This document shows, piece after piece, positions 1 to 10,571 of a DNA stretch of 64,000 nt. The notes below the pieces were generated by a model that did not search any database, was not told where the DNA came from, and saw only the letters and a program-made list of their open reading frames with translations. Position 1 is the first letter of the stretch; the number at the start of each line of letters is the position of its first letter. A program made the translations under genes and the position numbers. The DNA is from Brachycybe producta (taxonomy: Eukaryota; Arthropoda; Diplopoda; Playtdesmida; Andrognathidae): contig JAUPFP010000011.1 of the NCBI GenBank assembly GCA_036925085.1, positions 3,003,797 through 3,067,796 on the forward strand. The letters are read 5' to 3'.

Positions 1-928
1 TTAGAGCAGTGAGGATGTGTTTGCTTCTTGCTGAATGGCATCCAAGATGGCCACCGTTGTAATCATCTCTTTGTGTTCTTTATTGTGTGCTTTGGCCACC
101 ATCACCTATCTTCAAGATCATCTTTGGTGTTTTTCTGCTGGATAATTCATCCAGCAGATTATTGTAAAATAGTGAGTCTTTTAATAATTTATTGCATTGA
201 ATAAATTATCTTTTATTTTAACTTACACACTGTCGTGTCCACTTATTGAGAAAGTATCCGCGAGGAGGGGGGGGGGGGTTTATGGTTGGGAGTTGCCATA
301 CCACCACTGTCCTGTTCCGGCTTGTTTTTGGCTTGTTGGCCGGTTCTTCATGCGCCGGTTTACGGTGGACCCATCGGGCGGTCACCGTAAGTTTTCATCG
401 TGGCTTGGCGGTCATCCGACCGTCAATATTCGGCGAGGCAGGCTCCGGTTGGCCGGCGCCACCCGGGTCGTTACAGAATGTTAAGTGAAATTTGATGTTT
501 TCAAAAACATGATCTCAGTTCTAGCCACCTTAGTGCCTTGGTGGATGGACAGATGCAGGGCTTGGCTGACCAACCCATGGGCTGGCCCATCTGGAATTCT
601 GGACCTACGGGCAGGTTGCTGGAGTGGTTGTGAAAGTCGACCATCTCATCTCGGGACGACATCCTCCAAAGCAACCCTCTCTGGATTCCAATAGTTCCAC
701 CTGTCCAAGTTCCACCTAGTCCACCTCCTCAACAGGATCATGTCTCACCAGGGTGCCACGAGGTATCATCCCTACCAGCCATATACTGGGAGACCAATAC
801 CTTCTGGGTACATGCAGACTACTCTTCAATAAGGGTTAAAGGCCCCACTGCCGTTAGGCTATAGGCCTATTGCACCTCTACCTAATTAAACGTCGACCTT
901 TGTTCACTTGCAACAATTACATCTACAT
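1..928. other. Possible retroelement debris, no gene recognised
   Basis: No open frame here looks like a conserved protein. Positions 197-490 are G/C-rich with two short overlapping open frames that I do not recognise. An AATAAA-like stretch lies near 200-215, and 490-840 reads in places as a proline-rich, gag-like sequence broken by stops. A long-terminal-repeat junction around 200-480 is possible, but no second LTR copy is visible. The call is a guess from composition only. Confidence 0.2.
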
Positions 929-1070
929 GCGTAGCCCGACTACGCTATCACGCGTAGCCCAACTACGCTATTACGCATAGCCCGACTATGCTATCACGTG
1001 TAGCCCGACTATGCTATCACGTGTAGCCCGACTATACTATCATGCATAGCCCGACTACGCTATCACGCAG
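929..1070. repeat. 23-bp tandem repeat, six copies
   Basis: The unit contains TAGCCCGACTACGCTATCAC and repeats every 23 bp, with copies starting at about 931, 954, 977, 1000, 1023 and 1046. Copies differ at a few positions (CGC/TGT before TAG; TACGC/TATGC). It directly abuts the 3' end of the minus-strand LINE remnant, so it may be that element's 3' UTR tail. Some non-LTR elements end in short tandem repeats; that link is inferred from position. Confidence 0.85.
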
Positions 1071-4000
1071 AGGGTACTCAAATACGGCTGCTGATGCGAA
1101 GCGCCTTAGCTCCGCACACAATGCTCCGTCCTCCAGAAACTCCTCTGTGTCCAGGGGCCAACCATGTCTGCTGCTTGTCGTCCTGTGTGCCAGCCTCCCG
1201 CGTGCAGTAACCCTCTGTGGCAGCATGCAGTTGTACAGTGTGTCTGGGCTAGTGCCACACATGCATACATCGTCATCCCGCTGTAGGAACCTAAATAGGT
1301 ACACCTGGAAAGGACCATGCCCAGTCAACAGCTGCAACATCTTTCCTGAAATCAGACCAGCGCCATGCTCCACCTCGGGGGCAAACTGATACATCTGATG
1401 TCCCTGGGGTGCCAAGTCCCACATCCGCTACCAATGGAAGGAGATCGCCCCTTTTTTGGGCCTGTCACAGGCCGGCCACTGGTAGCTCATGGGGGGTCAC
1501 CCTAGCCTGAAGGGTCCCTCTCTTCGCGGCTTTGTCCGCCGGTTCATTGAACTGGTGTCCGGCATAGGCCTTTATCCATACGAGGTGCAGGTCGCGTCCG
1601 GAAACCCGCCACTTGCCCAGCACCGCATTCATCCAGTATGCATCCGCCAGTGACCGGTCCCCCGCAGCAACCACAACCACCTGCAGAGCCGACATGGAGT
1701 CAGAGCAGATGGCCAGGGATCTCCAAGTGGTGGAGCTCTGTCCCGCATAGTCCACTGCTTGGCAGATAGCCCACAGCTCTACCTGAAATACCGTGCACCC
1801 GTCTGGGAGATGCATCTCCCATGTGTTGCACACCTCTCTGCGTACTGCCACAAAGATCACACCAACCTGGTTATTCATTTTCGATCCATCCGTATATATG
1901 CTGAGGTCTATCAGTTCCACCAGGAATTCGCTCCAGGTTCGTACTCCAAATGTGTCTCTTGCTCGGGTGCTCTGTCTCCGGTTCTGCAAGCGGGGTATCC
2001 AGGGTGTCGGCCAAAAGTTTCCTCTTGGCCCACAGCCTGTGTTTCCACTGCCAGAACGGACAGCGGCGGGCAACCCGACACCACCTGGAGCGTGCGGTTC
2101 ACAGTCGTCCTGTAAGCCCTGCAGATAGGCAGAAGAAACGGTCTGTGAGCAGCGTCCAGGTGTCCGATGATCCTGCGATCTGCACCTCTTGCCCCCCACA
2201 CTTCAGCTCCATAGAGAATGATGGGGGCCACCGCCCGTTCATATATCATCTTCAGTGTTGCGGGGGCAACACCCCACTCTTTGCCGGCTATCGCAAACAG
2301 TCGGGCCCCGATTGCCACTACCTTTGCCTTCACATAGCGGGCGTGCTCGATCCACTTGAACTCTGGGTCGGTCATGATGCCGAGGTATCGAAGGGTCCCG
2401 TCTGAGGTAATCCGCACCCTCTCCACCCTGATTAAGGGGGTCCTGATGACTTTGGCTGCCGGATGGAAAACCGCCGCCGTCTTCTGTGCCACGAATTCCA
2501 GCTTCATGTTTGCGGCCCACTCTGTGCATGTGGTCCAGAACCGTGCCCACTTCTCTTCCAGGGTTCGCACTGACCATCCACGGATTATCCCAAGCACATC
2601 GTCCGCAAAAGCCTGTACCCTGTCTTTGGCCGATACCCATCTTGATGCTGCTGCGAGAAATGACTCCATCAGGACGAGCCAGAGGACCGGCCCCAAACAC
2701 GATCCCTTGTTGATTTCTCTAGTCACCTGGCCGCTCACCACCTGCCATCCCTCCAGAAATGCCGCGACCGGCCATCTCAGGTTGTCCAGGCAGCGCATCT
2801 GTTTCAGCTGGTAGAGGATGCCCGGGTGCCATGCATTGTTGAAGGCATTACTGATGTCCAGTGCCACAACCAGACTGTGTTCTTGCCGCTGTTTTGCCCT
2901 GTGTACCCAATCCACGTAGTCAGCAACTGCCTGGCTGTGCGTTTCCCCTGCCGGAAACTGTACTGGCACAGTGAGAGGTGGCCGTGTTTCTCCAGAAACA
3001 ACTGGATTCTGCCCGTACACAGCTTGTCGAGGACTTTGCCAAGCGTACGCAGCAGGCAGATTGGCCGAAATCCCCCCTCCCCTGGCTTTGGGATCCACGA
3101 GACGCGGCCCCTCTTTCAGATCTTGGGGAACACGCTCTGCTCGAGGCAGGCATTGAGAATCCTGAGCCACTGCGGTACCTGCTCCTCGAGGAGGTAGTGG
3201 AGGCCCATTACTGGGAAGCCATCGTCCCACGGAGCCTTTGCCACCCCGAATCCCATCACTGCCTCGGTCAGCTCTGTCAAAGTGAAGAGGGGGTCGTCCG
3301 GCTGCCCTTCTGCCGTGGCCACCTCGACTCGCATGTAACGCTGCAGGGGGTGTGTTGCCAAGTCGTCGCGAGGGAAATAGTTCTTGAGCAGGGCTTCGTC
3401 GGTCTCGGTAGGGTCCTTTGCACATGTCCCATCCGGCTTCTGCACCACTGTGCCTTATTGTTTTTCTGTTTGTACCGCCAGGACGCGGTACGGGATGACG
3501 AACGGGTCATCCCGTGAGCTCTGCTCACAAAAGTTGTGCCACGCCTCCTGCTTCTTATCCAGGACTTTCTTTTTGAAGTCCTGGCGCATCCACCGGTACA
3601 CGTCCTGGAGAGTCTCCCTTTGGTCCCGGACCTGCTCGCATTGGTAAGACTTCTTTGCCCATTGCAGCTTTGCCAGCTCGCGTCAGAGTTCCTCGTCCCA
3701 CCAGTGGCACTTCCGTGCCGTGAGGGCTCCGATCGGTGGCATCGATCTCACACAGGCCAACATGCAGAGGTCTTGCAGCCGGGCTGCGGCATCCTCTGCG
3801 CTATGCAGCCAGTCGTCTATGTCTGCCATTCCTGCTGCAACCACTTCCCGGAAGAGCTGCCAATCTGCTCTTCTCCAGTTGAATCGGTGCAGTCGCTCCC
3901 TTCCTCTGGCCTGCAACGCGACCTCGCAGTGGATACTGCGGTGGTCGCTCAGGTTTTCGTCGTCGGGAACAGCCCAAGTAAAGTCCGCAACACCCTTCAA

Positions 4001-4190
4001 CAGTCAGGTCGATGTGGCTCGTGCCGTTGGTCGTAGAGAAGGTGGGTCCGCATGCTTCGTCGTTAGCTACTTCGTAGCCATGCCGCATGATGAAATCAAC
4101 GCAACTCCTGCCTCGGTGGTCCAAAGTACCCAGCACCTCCACCAACTGGCGCGACCCAACTGGTCGGACAATAACATTCCACTTACATAT
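1032..4190 (-). mobile_element. Non-LTR retrotransposon (R1/LOA/I-like group), 5'-truncated
   Basis: Read on the minus strand, the order is the C-terminal half of an AP-endonuclease (about 4190-3680), reverse transcriptase (3450-2200), RNase H (1900-1500) and a C-terminal region with LLTGHGPF and CMCG (1345-1240). This domain order is that of the I/R1/LOA group of LINEs. RNase H argues for LOA- or I-like rather than typical R1. The 5' end stops inside the endonuclease, as expected for incomplete target-primed reverse transcription. The 3' side runs into the 23-bp tandem repeat at 929-1070. No target duplication was identified. Confidence 0.85.
1032..4190 (-). pseudogene. Decayed endonuclease / reverse transcriptase / RNase H polyprotein of the LINE
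   Basis: The endonuclease part keeps TSHIDLTV and LSDHRSI, the latter the SDH active-site motif. The RT part has a TELTEAVMGFGVAKAPWDDG segment, QYSFRQGKRT, VVALDISNAFNNAWHPGIL, a GSCLGPVLW variant of the usual G-S-P-L motif, the catalytic FADD in QAFADDVLG, and LRYLGI. RNase H shows YTDGSK, VELWAI, SDSMSAL and NEPADKAAK, so its acidic residues are present. The frame changes near 3115, 2900, 2100 and 1450, so no intact protein can be made. Antisense open frames over the same interval are shadows. Confidence 0.85.
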
Positions 4191-5230
4191 ATACAGGACT
4201 CTTGACCAGTAGGGACGACAACACTTTGGGATGCCCGGTGAACTCCCTCCAAGCAAGGTGGTCAAAACAGATGGAGTCAACGTTGTTGTGGGTCCTCTCG
4301 ATAAAGTCGATGGTTGTGACGATCGTGCAAGATGATTCCACTGGCGAAAGATGGTGGGGACCATCACGAAGACCGCCCATGAGATTCAAAAGGGAGGTGC
4401 GAACCGTGCCACTCAAGCAACCCCACCAATAAATGAACACGACACTTGATGTATACTTAAAGCACATGTTATAAAATAAATCAAGAAATCTACACAACAT
4501 CTGCTTTCCAGGCTTTGGCCATATTTCATCGAATTAGTCAAACCAGTCGGCTAAACGTAAAAAAATATATATATAAATGCTCTAAAAGATCTAAAAATGT
4601 GTCAGGAATGCTCAAATGGCCAAAAAGTCCCCCTCCCTTTTTCTTGTCGAGGGCGCCTCATGCCCACGCAGGGGCACTGAATCGCCCCCCCCCCCATGAA
4701 ATTATCCTGCGGTTCAGCCACTGGTTATGTTGTGATTTGATACATTAACAATGGAGATGATTGAGCTTTGATTGAGTTAAGTCTAGCCATTTCATACTAA
4801 TAGGTTATAATTTCATTTATTCATGCTCAACAAACAGCATATGTAGCTTTTGTCAAATTTTTTTTAAATATTGATTTTAGTCATTGGTTTTCAGAAAAAT
4901 CTCTCTTGGTTTTAAATTGTCTGTAAATACAAAAAAGCTTGACAATATTTGAAAGTGACAAAACATTGTTTAAGTATGAGTGAGTGTGTGTGTGCATTTT
5001 GATTATAAGAAGAATCAATTATATAGTAGTAAATGTCATAGTAATGTTTGCCATTATGAATTGTGCAAATGCAAAACACCTAAGACCTCTAGATTCAAAC
5101 TATAATTTTCTAAAGTAAACCACCATATTAAAAAGAAAAATGTTGCAATGTGGTTTCATTTTATAATCAGACTGAAACAGTTTAGCCTTAATTGAGCCTA
5201 GCCTTACTGCCACATCACATCTCTAAGTAA
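4191..5230. other. AT-rich intergenic stretch, no gene seen
   Basis: Beyond the truncated LINE end the DNA becomes AT-rich. Open frames at 4183-4500 and 4515-4748 have no recognisable domain. A C/G run near 4685-4696 and poly-T tracts are present. This interval would hold the promoter of the chitin-binding gene starting at 5252, but I see no clear TATA box or initiator. Confidence 0.5.
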
Positions 5231-5251
5231 TCACAATTTTTTTTACCTAAG

Positions 5252-7952
5252 ATGCAGAAAGTAATTCTCATACTAGTTGCACTTTTTGGATGTAAGTTTA
5301 TTAAATTCCATTCTTACGAAGCCCTTTAAAGGTCATACAATGAAAATAATTTTCATTACAGTTGACACCTTTTTTCTGTCAATTGACACTTTTTTCTATC
5401 ATTGACACTTTTTTCTGTCAATTGACACTTTTTTGTCAATTGACACTTTTCTGTCAATTGACACTTTTCTGTCAATTGACACTTTTTTTCAATCAATTGA
5501 CGCTTATTTCGTCAATTGACACTTTTTTTTCTGTAAATTGATACTTTTTTTTCTGTCAATTGACACTTTTTTTTCTGTCAATTGACACTTTTTTTTCTGT
5601 CAATTGACACTTTTTCTGTCAATTGACACTTTTCTGTCAATTAACACTTTTCTATCAATTGACACTTTTTTCTGTCAATTGACACTTTTTTCTGTCAATT
5701 GACACTTTTTTTCCTAACCTAACTTAACCTAACCTTTGACAGAAAAAGTGTCAACTGTAATAATGAAAATTATTTTCATCGTAAGGCCTTGACAGGGCTC
5801 CGTACATTCTGAATTATTTTTCTTGAAAACATTTTTCACTCAAATACTGTATATGCATTAATTGCAGGCCTTACTATGAATGTTGCAGGAGCAAATGTAA
5901 ACGGCGTTATAGGTGAGAGGCTTATTTGAAATTAACTAGTTGTTTTTATGATCAAAAAATTATCCATCACTTGATCACACGGGTTACTTTTTAAAGAGAG
6001 TATATTATCTCCAGGAAATTTCTTGTCAAAATATTGTCAAGAATTATTCAACGATTACCAATATAATTTTTAAAATTAAAAATAATTCATTAAAATCATA
6101 AAAAGTGACTTTTCATGAGTCACCAAACGACGCCATTTTAAATTTATAAAAGCAATTGCCCTAAAGGGACAGTTGTCCTAAAACCATTTGCCCCTAAAGG
6201 AACATTTGGTCTAAAGGGACACTTGCCCTAAAAAGACATTTGCCCTAAAAGGACCAGTTGTATTAAAACAATTTGCCCCTAAAGGGAGATTTGCCCTAAA
6301 GGGACACACCCTAAAAAGACATTTGCTCAAAAAGGGCATTTGCCCTAAAACCATTTGCCCTAGAGACAATTGTCCTAAAACCGTTTGCCCTAAAGAGACA
6401 TTTGGTCTAAAGGGACACTTGCCCTAAAAAGACATTTGCCCTAAAAGAACAGTTGTACTAAAAGCATTTGCCCTTAAAGGGACATTCGTCTTAAAGTTAC
6501 AATTGCCATAAAACCATTTGCCCTAAAAAGACAATTGCCCTTAAACCATTTTCCCTAATGGCACATTTGTTCAAAAAGGACATTCGCCCTAAATAGACAG
6601 TTGTATTAAAACCATTTGCCCCTAAAGGGACACTTGCCCTAAAACCATTTGCCCTAGAGACAATTGTCCTAAAACCGTTTGCCCTAAAGAGACATTTGCC
6701 CAAAAAGGACCAGTTGTATTAAAACAATTTGCCCCTAAAGGGAGATTTGCCCTAAAGGGACACACCCTAAAAAGACATTTGCTCAAAAAGGGCATTTGCC
6801 CTAAAGGAACAGTTGTACTAAAACCATTTGCCACTAAAGGGACATTTGCCCTAAAGTTAAAATTGCAGTAAAACCATTTGCCCTAAAACCATGTGGTTAA
6901 TGTTTAAAATTTAAGAGGACATCCTATGATGGTTTTCCTTTAATTTAAAATTAAAAAAAAATCATTTGTATGCTTCTTCTTAAATTTAAATAAATTAAAA
7001 CTAAACCGCCATAGGAGGGGCTCCACTGCTAGTTTTTAAATAAATAATAGTGAATAGACACCAACAGGATTCAAACTACCGACCTCAAGATATGTAGTCA
7101 GAGACGTTAGCACATGGGCTATTCAGTCACTAGAATTTTAGGATTATTACATAACTAGTAGGGTAACCCGTCATAAATGACGGGAGCAGAATTCACAAGC
7201 AATTGTGCGCATGCGCGTCGTTTTTTCCTTGTTTTCACTCCCTTCATTCACCCTCCCACTTTTTCCCCCTCCACGTTTCTCTCCCCCTCTCTCTCCTATT
7301 TAATATCATGGTCATATAGTTGACCTTGAGAGAAAAAAAGCGGTTCATTTATTCATTTAAATTTATATAAATTCCGACGCGCTTCAAGGTTTTTTGTGAC
7401 ACACACACAGACCTGGCTTAATATATACATAAAATAGTAAAATGTGCGCAAGCTTTTAGCGTTACCGTTACAGGAAGCTACAAATTTACAAACTAACATG
7501 AAAAACTATATATTAAGGGGATCTTTTATAGACCAACGTTGGACACGGGAGCGGTAGTGGGTAAGTCGCCGGACATCCAACATATGGCGAGAAATGGGGG
7601 CGCCAAAACCAACGCTGTGTCATCGCCGGCGGGTGGGCCCATTGCCGCCATATTTTGGATTTCTCCGCAACCTTCCTAACAACCGCTTCCGCTTCCGTGG
7701 CGGTCTGAGAAAGTCTTAACAGTAGCAAAAAGCAAATGTTGAATAACACAATAAAATGTCTTTCTGTAAATTGTAATATTTATTTTTGTAGTTCCTTGCA
7801 CCTATAGTGGCCAAAGTTTCGTGGATCCAAGAAACTGTAATATATACTACATATGTTATTCCGACCTAACCGCAACATCAACAAACTGTCCAGCGGGTCA
7901 ATGCTATAACGTCAAAATAAATCAGTGTTATGTTGTTAATACAAATTATTAG
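5252..7952 (+). CDS. Secreted single-domain chitin-binding (CBM14 / peritrophin-A) peptide
   Basis: Three short exons are joined: 5252-5291, 5868-5912 and 7792-7952. Donors are GTAAGT and GTGAG, acceptors TTGCAG and TTTGTAG, and phases fit at both junctions. The product is 81 residues. Exon 1 encodes a signal peptide (MQKVILILVALFG). Exon 2 adds about 15 residues that probably contain the cleavage site. Exon 3 encodes a peritrophin-A domain: CTYSG, FVDPRNCNIYYICY, NCPAGQCYN and INQC, with the six cysteines typical of CBM14. Such domains bind chitin in cuticle or gut lining, and small one-domain forms also occur among arthropod antimicrobial peptides; the role here is inferred. Intron 1 holds a tandem-repeat foldback; intron 2 holds minisatellite, SINE-like and family-E repeats. 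Confidence 0.8.
5312..5808. mobile_element. Foldback element with an internal TGTCAATTGACACTTTTT tandem array
   Basis: The ends are inverted copies: ATGAAAATAATTTTCATTACAGTTGACAC near 5340 and its complement near 5733-5780, extended outward by GAAGCCCTTTAAAGG / CCTTGACAGGGCTCCG. Between them are about 18 copies of a roughly 17-25 bp unit built on the palindrome GTCAATTGAC plus a T-run. Near the apex (5713-5735) sits a CCTAACCTAACTTAACCTAACC tract resembling the arthropod telomere repeat. It lies in intron 1 of the chitin-binding gene. Confidence 0.8.
5985..6145. repeat. Single arm of dispersed foldback family O
   Basis: The sequence running from TTTAAAGAGAG...CTCCAGGAAATTTCTTGTC to CACCAAACGACGCCATTTTAAATTT matches arms of the elements at 41308-41905 and 50927-51523. 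Only one arm is present here. It lies in intron 2 of the chitin-binding gene. Confidence 0.65.
6150..6900. repeat. TTTGCCCTAAA-type minisatellite, locus 1
   Basis: This is an irregular tandem array of 15-17 bp half-units such as TTTGCCCTAAAGGGACA and TTTGCCCTAAAACCA, interspersed with AATTGTCC variants. A long internal duplication is visible: the block near 6240-6345 recurs near 6700-6800. Related arrays occur at 28725-28815, 36100-37050 (opposite strand), 58135-58230 and 63520-64000. It lies in intron 2 of the chitin-binding gene. The open frames in it are an artefact of the periodicity. Confidence 0.9.
6905..7012. repeat. Short AT-rich inverted repeat
   Basis: A segment with ATCCTATGATGGTTTTCCTTTAATTTAAA is followed by an imperfect inverted copy ending ...AAACTAAACCGCCATAGGA. 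The pair makes a hairpin of about 100 bp between the minisatellite and the SINE-like sequence. Confidence 0.5.
7045..7140 (-). mobile_element. tRNA-derived SINE-like head
   Basis: On the minus strand the sequence reads as a degenerate tRNA: a box-A-like segment around GCCCATGTGCTAACGTCTC, an anticodon-arm-like GACTACATATCTTGAGGTC, and a box-B-like GGTAGTTTGAATCC. This is the arrangement in the head of many invertebrate SINEs. The body and tail are not clearly defined. It is not a functional tRNA because box B is broken. Confidence 0.5.
7147..7430. repeat. Dispersed repeat family E, copy 1
   Basis: It starts ACTAGTAGGGTAACCCGTCA with the near-palindrome CCCGTCATAAATGACGGG, then CAATTGTGCGCATGCGCGTCG, a CT-rich stretch with many CCC runs, a GTTGACCTTGAGA block, AAATTCCGACGCGCTTCAA and a CACACACAGACCTGG end. 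Other copies are at 42915-43220, 58294-58745 and 58755-59105. There are no terminal inverted repeats or coding sequence; class unknown. Confidence 0.8.
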
Positions 7953-8131
7953 CCTTATTTAAAAGTCGGAGTTAATCAAATGTTATGTCAAAAATTAGTT
8001 GCAAAAATCAGTTCAATGTGAAAGATAATACACTAGGAATGGCCATAGTTGACTTACACTAATTTAAAGTTGATTGAATTGGATGCAAGTTGATGCTGGA
8101 GAATGATTCTACGCTGGTATGAAGCATTTTG

Positions 8132-8137
8132 AATAAA
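8132..8137 (+). terminator. Polyadenylation signal AATAAA for the chitin-binding gene
   Basis: AATAAA lies about 180 bp after the stop codon at 7950-7952, on the same strand, before the repeat stack begins at 8228. It is the first good signal downstream. Confidence 0.5.
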
Positions 8138-8274
8138 AATGACATTGTTTATCGTTGTATTTATTGAGTGGAATTTGTATCAAAAATCTAAATTAACAAC
8201 CAAATTTGCAATATTTTGTATACGACATTAGGGGACGGATTAAAAGGATGAACCGCTGAACGGGATTACCTACA

Positions 8275-8465
8275 TGCGATTAGAAATCGTGACAAACAAA
8301 GAAGTTGGCTCCGCCCTTTTTATGACGACCGGCAACTTCTAATTGGTTGGTTATGTAGTCTGACATCACATGCCACGTCGAACCACACAACGAACCAATT
8401 AGAAGTTGCCGGTCGTCATAAAAAAGCGGAGCCAACTTCTTTTTGTCCCGATTTCTAATTGCCTG
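8275..8465. mobile_element. ACAGGC palindromic element, family A, copy 1
   Basis: About 190 bp. The arms contain GAAGTTGGCTCCGCCC and GACCGGCAACTTCTAATTGG around a TGACATCACATG centre. The left end is damaged (ACATGCGATTAG instead of ACAGGCAATTAG); the right end GATTTCTAATTGCCTGT is intact. No target duplication was found. Nine copies occur in the window. Confidence 0.85.
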
Positions 8466-8529
8466 TGGATGAACATTTGGGGTAACTCTAAAACCCGAAA
8501 CAGAATATTTACAGAATTGGATGAACACA

Positions 8530-9071
8530 GACCTGTGCGCCGCCGGGCGAAACCGCCGCCGCCGGTGTCTTTGAAGCAAAAAAACGCCGCCGCTCGCCGC
8601 TTGTACTTTTTTCTAAAAACCCGCCGCCACTCGCCGCCGGTGTATGACTGGCGGCCGCCGAATTCAAATTTGTTTTGGTTGGTTTTGTTTCAAAAACTGC
8701 CATAGGTAGACCTGTGCGCCATAGCATATTGATCGGCGGCGGCGGGCGAGGGTAAATACGAGCAGCGGCGGCGGCGACTACCGGCGTCTGGAATTGAACA
8801 TATCGAACAAATATATCGATTTATCGATATATTAAATGTGGTAATTATCGATATAAATGGAAATCGATAAATATCGAATGCAGTATCATTTCATTCCTAT
8901 GGCAGTTTTTGAGACAAAACCAACCAAAACAAATTTGAATTCGGCGGCCGCCAGTCATACACCGGCAGCAAGTGGCGGCGGGTTTTTTAAAAAAAGTAAA
9001 AGCGGCGAGCGGCGGCGTTTTTAGCTTCAAAAACACCGGCGGAGGCGGTTTCGCCCGGCGGCGCACAGGTC
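8530..9071. mobile_element. GC-rich inverted-repeat element with about 175-bp arms
   Basis: The left arm 8530-8705 runs from GACCTGTGCGCCGCCGGGCG through GCCGCC-rich sequence and GGCGGCCGCCGAATTC to AAAAACTGCCATAGG. The right arm 8897-9071 is its inverted copy. The centre (8706-8896) repeats part of an arm end (GACCTGTGCGCC at 8710) and has TATCGATATA-type palindromes. High GC in an AT-rich region suggests a mobile insertion; the superfamily is unclear. Confidence 0.8.
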
Positions 9072-9712
9072 TATCTAGGAACACTATTCTTTTTTTATAG
9101 ATCGTTATTAGGTGGGGTTACGTGAATTTGAGTTCGTTGCAGGGGGGGATGTAAAAAACTAATTCGACTTAAGAGCCTAGCTCCACGTCCATCTTGTTGT
9201 TTTGAGCAGACGACAACGAGAAAAATGAGTGTTCTTATATGGTGTTGCTAAAACTGAAAGAAATCGCCTCACAATCGCTCAATTCAAATACAGTAAAGCG
9301 CAAAATGCAATAAAAAGTATTGTTCTTCACGTGCTCGATTTATATAATTTTTGAAAAGGTCCTTCTATTTTTAAACAAGGTTCAAAGTCGTTCGTTTTTT
9401 CAACCCCATGTTAAATCCCATAGGATCAAAAACCGTCCCACAAACATTTGAAAAACTCTCGTTAAAACTGATTTAGAACAATAACAAAATAATTAGCACA
9501 TACATTCATGTATTGGCTTCACGATGTTTCCTTTTTATAAATTTTGAAAAGGTCCTTCTATTTTTTAATAACGTTTAAAATCGTACGTTTTTTTTAACTC
9601 CACGTTAAGTCCCATAGGACTAAAACAGCGTCCAACAAAAGTTAAGAGAACTCTGATTAAAAATGATTTAGAGCAATCAGAGAAATTAGCACGCACTTAC
9701 ATGTGTTTATTG

Positions 9713-10571
9713 CAGGGTGGCTGATTTTTTTGATTTTTCTTAAAAAAATCAAATAAATCGATTTTCTTGATTTAAATCAGATTTTTTTGATTTTTTTCAT
9801 TTATATGAAATATTAATTTTTTTTATGATGATGTCTGCAAAAATGAGTAATAACATTGTTAATTGTCAAGTTGTTAGTAAAATAATTGCAAAATAATAAA
9901 ATCAAATGTTAAGAAACATTCAAATTTGAAAATAATATAATTTCACATTCTGAACATAAACACGAGCTTTGCAGCCTTTTCAGTTATCAGAGGTAAACTG
10001 TGTTAAGTCACTTTTTTTTTTTAAAAAAACACGATTTTTTACACCTTATACGATATAAAATTCGTGTTTTTAAACAGATTGTCAAGTTTTATCAGTGGCG
10101 AACAGTGATGACAACTGAGTCCACAGTTTTACACATCGGCTGCTAGAGGGTTTTATACCATGTTAAGTCCTATTCCTTCAATGAAGAGGAAAACTTTCAA
10201 ATGACTCTTCATGTAAAATATAGGTTTGGTGACTTAACACAGTTTACCTCTGAGGCTCTTAAAAGATTACTATTGCTATTTATATCAATGTGTCCCTATA
10301 ATGATTTCCACCAGTCATTTGGGAATACTTGCTCAAGCATATCTTCCCAAAAATAATGCATTAACAAAAGGACTACCACCCGACTTTATTTTTATAAACA
10401 TAAAGAAAAATGTTGGGAACTGTTTTCTTTTTATTGTATAATTTTAATGTTTAAATAAATATGAATATTTTTTTTTAAAAAATCATTTGACTTATTTAAA
10501 AAAATCAATTGATTTAAATCACGATTTAAATCATGATTTAAATCAATGTGATTTAAATCACTGCCACCCTG
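9713..10571. mobile_element. Non-autonomous hAT-like element with a perfect 8-bp target duplication
   Basis: Terminal inverted repeats are CAGGGTGGCTGATTT (left) and ATCACTGCCACCCTG (right). GTTTATTG flanks both ends exactly (9705-9712 and 10572-10579). An 8-bp duplication with CAGGG-type ends is the hallmark of hAT transposons. The subterminal regions are rich in GATTTAAATCA palindromes. An inner inverted repeat, CAGAGGTAAACTGTGTTAAGTC at about 9986 and its complement near 10230-10253, looks like another element inside. There is no transposase. A lone arm of the family is at about 60838-60892. Confidence 0.85.

Larger units (their letters stand above)
8228..9165. mobile_element. GATGAAC foldback (family C), copy 1, interrupted by two other elements
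   Basis: The left end GGATTAAAAGGATGAACCGC and later GGGGTAACTCTAAAACCCG belong to the family that is cleaner at 14867-15168 and 61805-62363. The copy is split by an ACAGGC-type palindrome (8275-8465) and a GC-rich palindrome (8530-9071). After the second insertion the family-C interior resumes with AGGAACACTATTC...TTAGGTGGGGTTACGTGAA, also seen at 59560-59620 and, inverted, near 26400-26450. Confidence 0.65.

Noticed and set aside
1042-3517. Plus-strand open frames across the LINE
   Set aside because: All are antisense to the recognisable minus-strand endonuclease, RT and RNase H.
4183-4500. 105-codon minus-strand frame upstream of the LINE as the endonuclease N-terminus
   Set aside because: No endonuclease motifs beyond about 4190; the similarity to LINE proteins stops there, as expected for 5' truncation.
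6497-6834. Two minus-strand frames with FRANGF/LGQM repeats
   Set aside because: Translation of the TTTGCCCTAAA minisatellite within an intron.
6150-6900. CRISPR-like regular repeats
   Set aside because: Units are adjacent with no unique spacers, lie within an intron, and the genome is eukaryotic.
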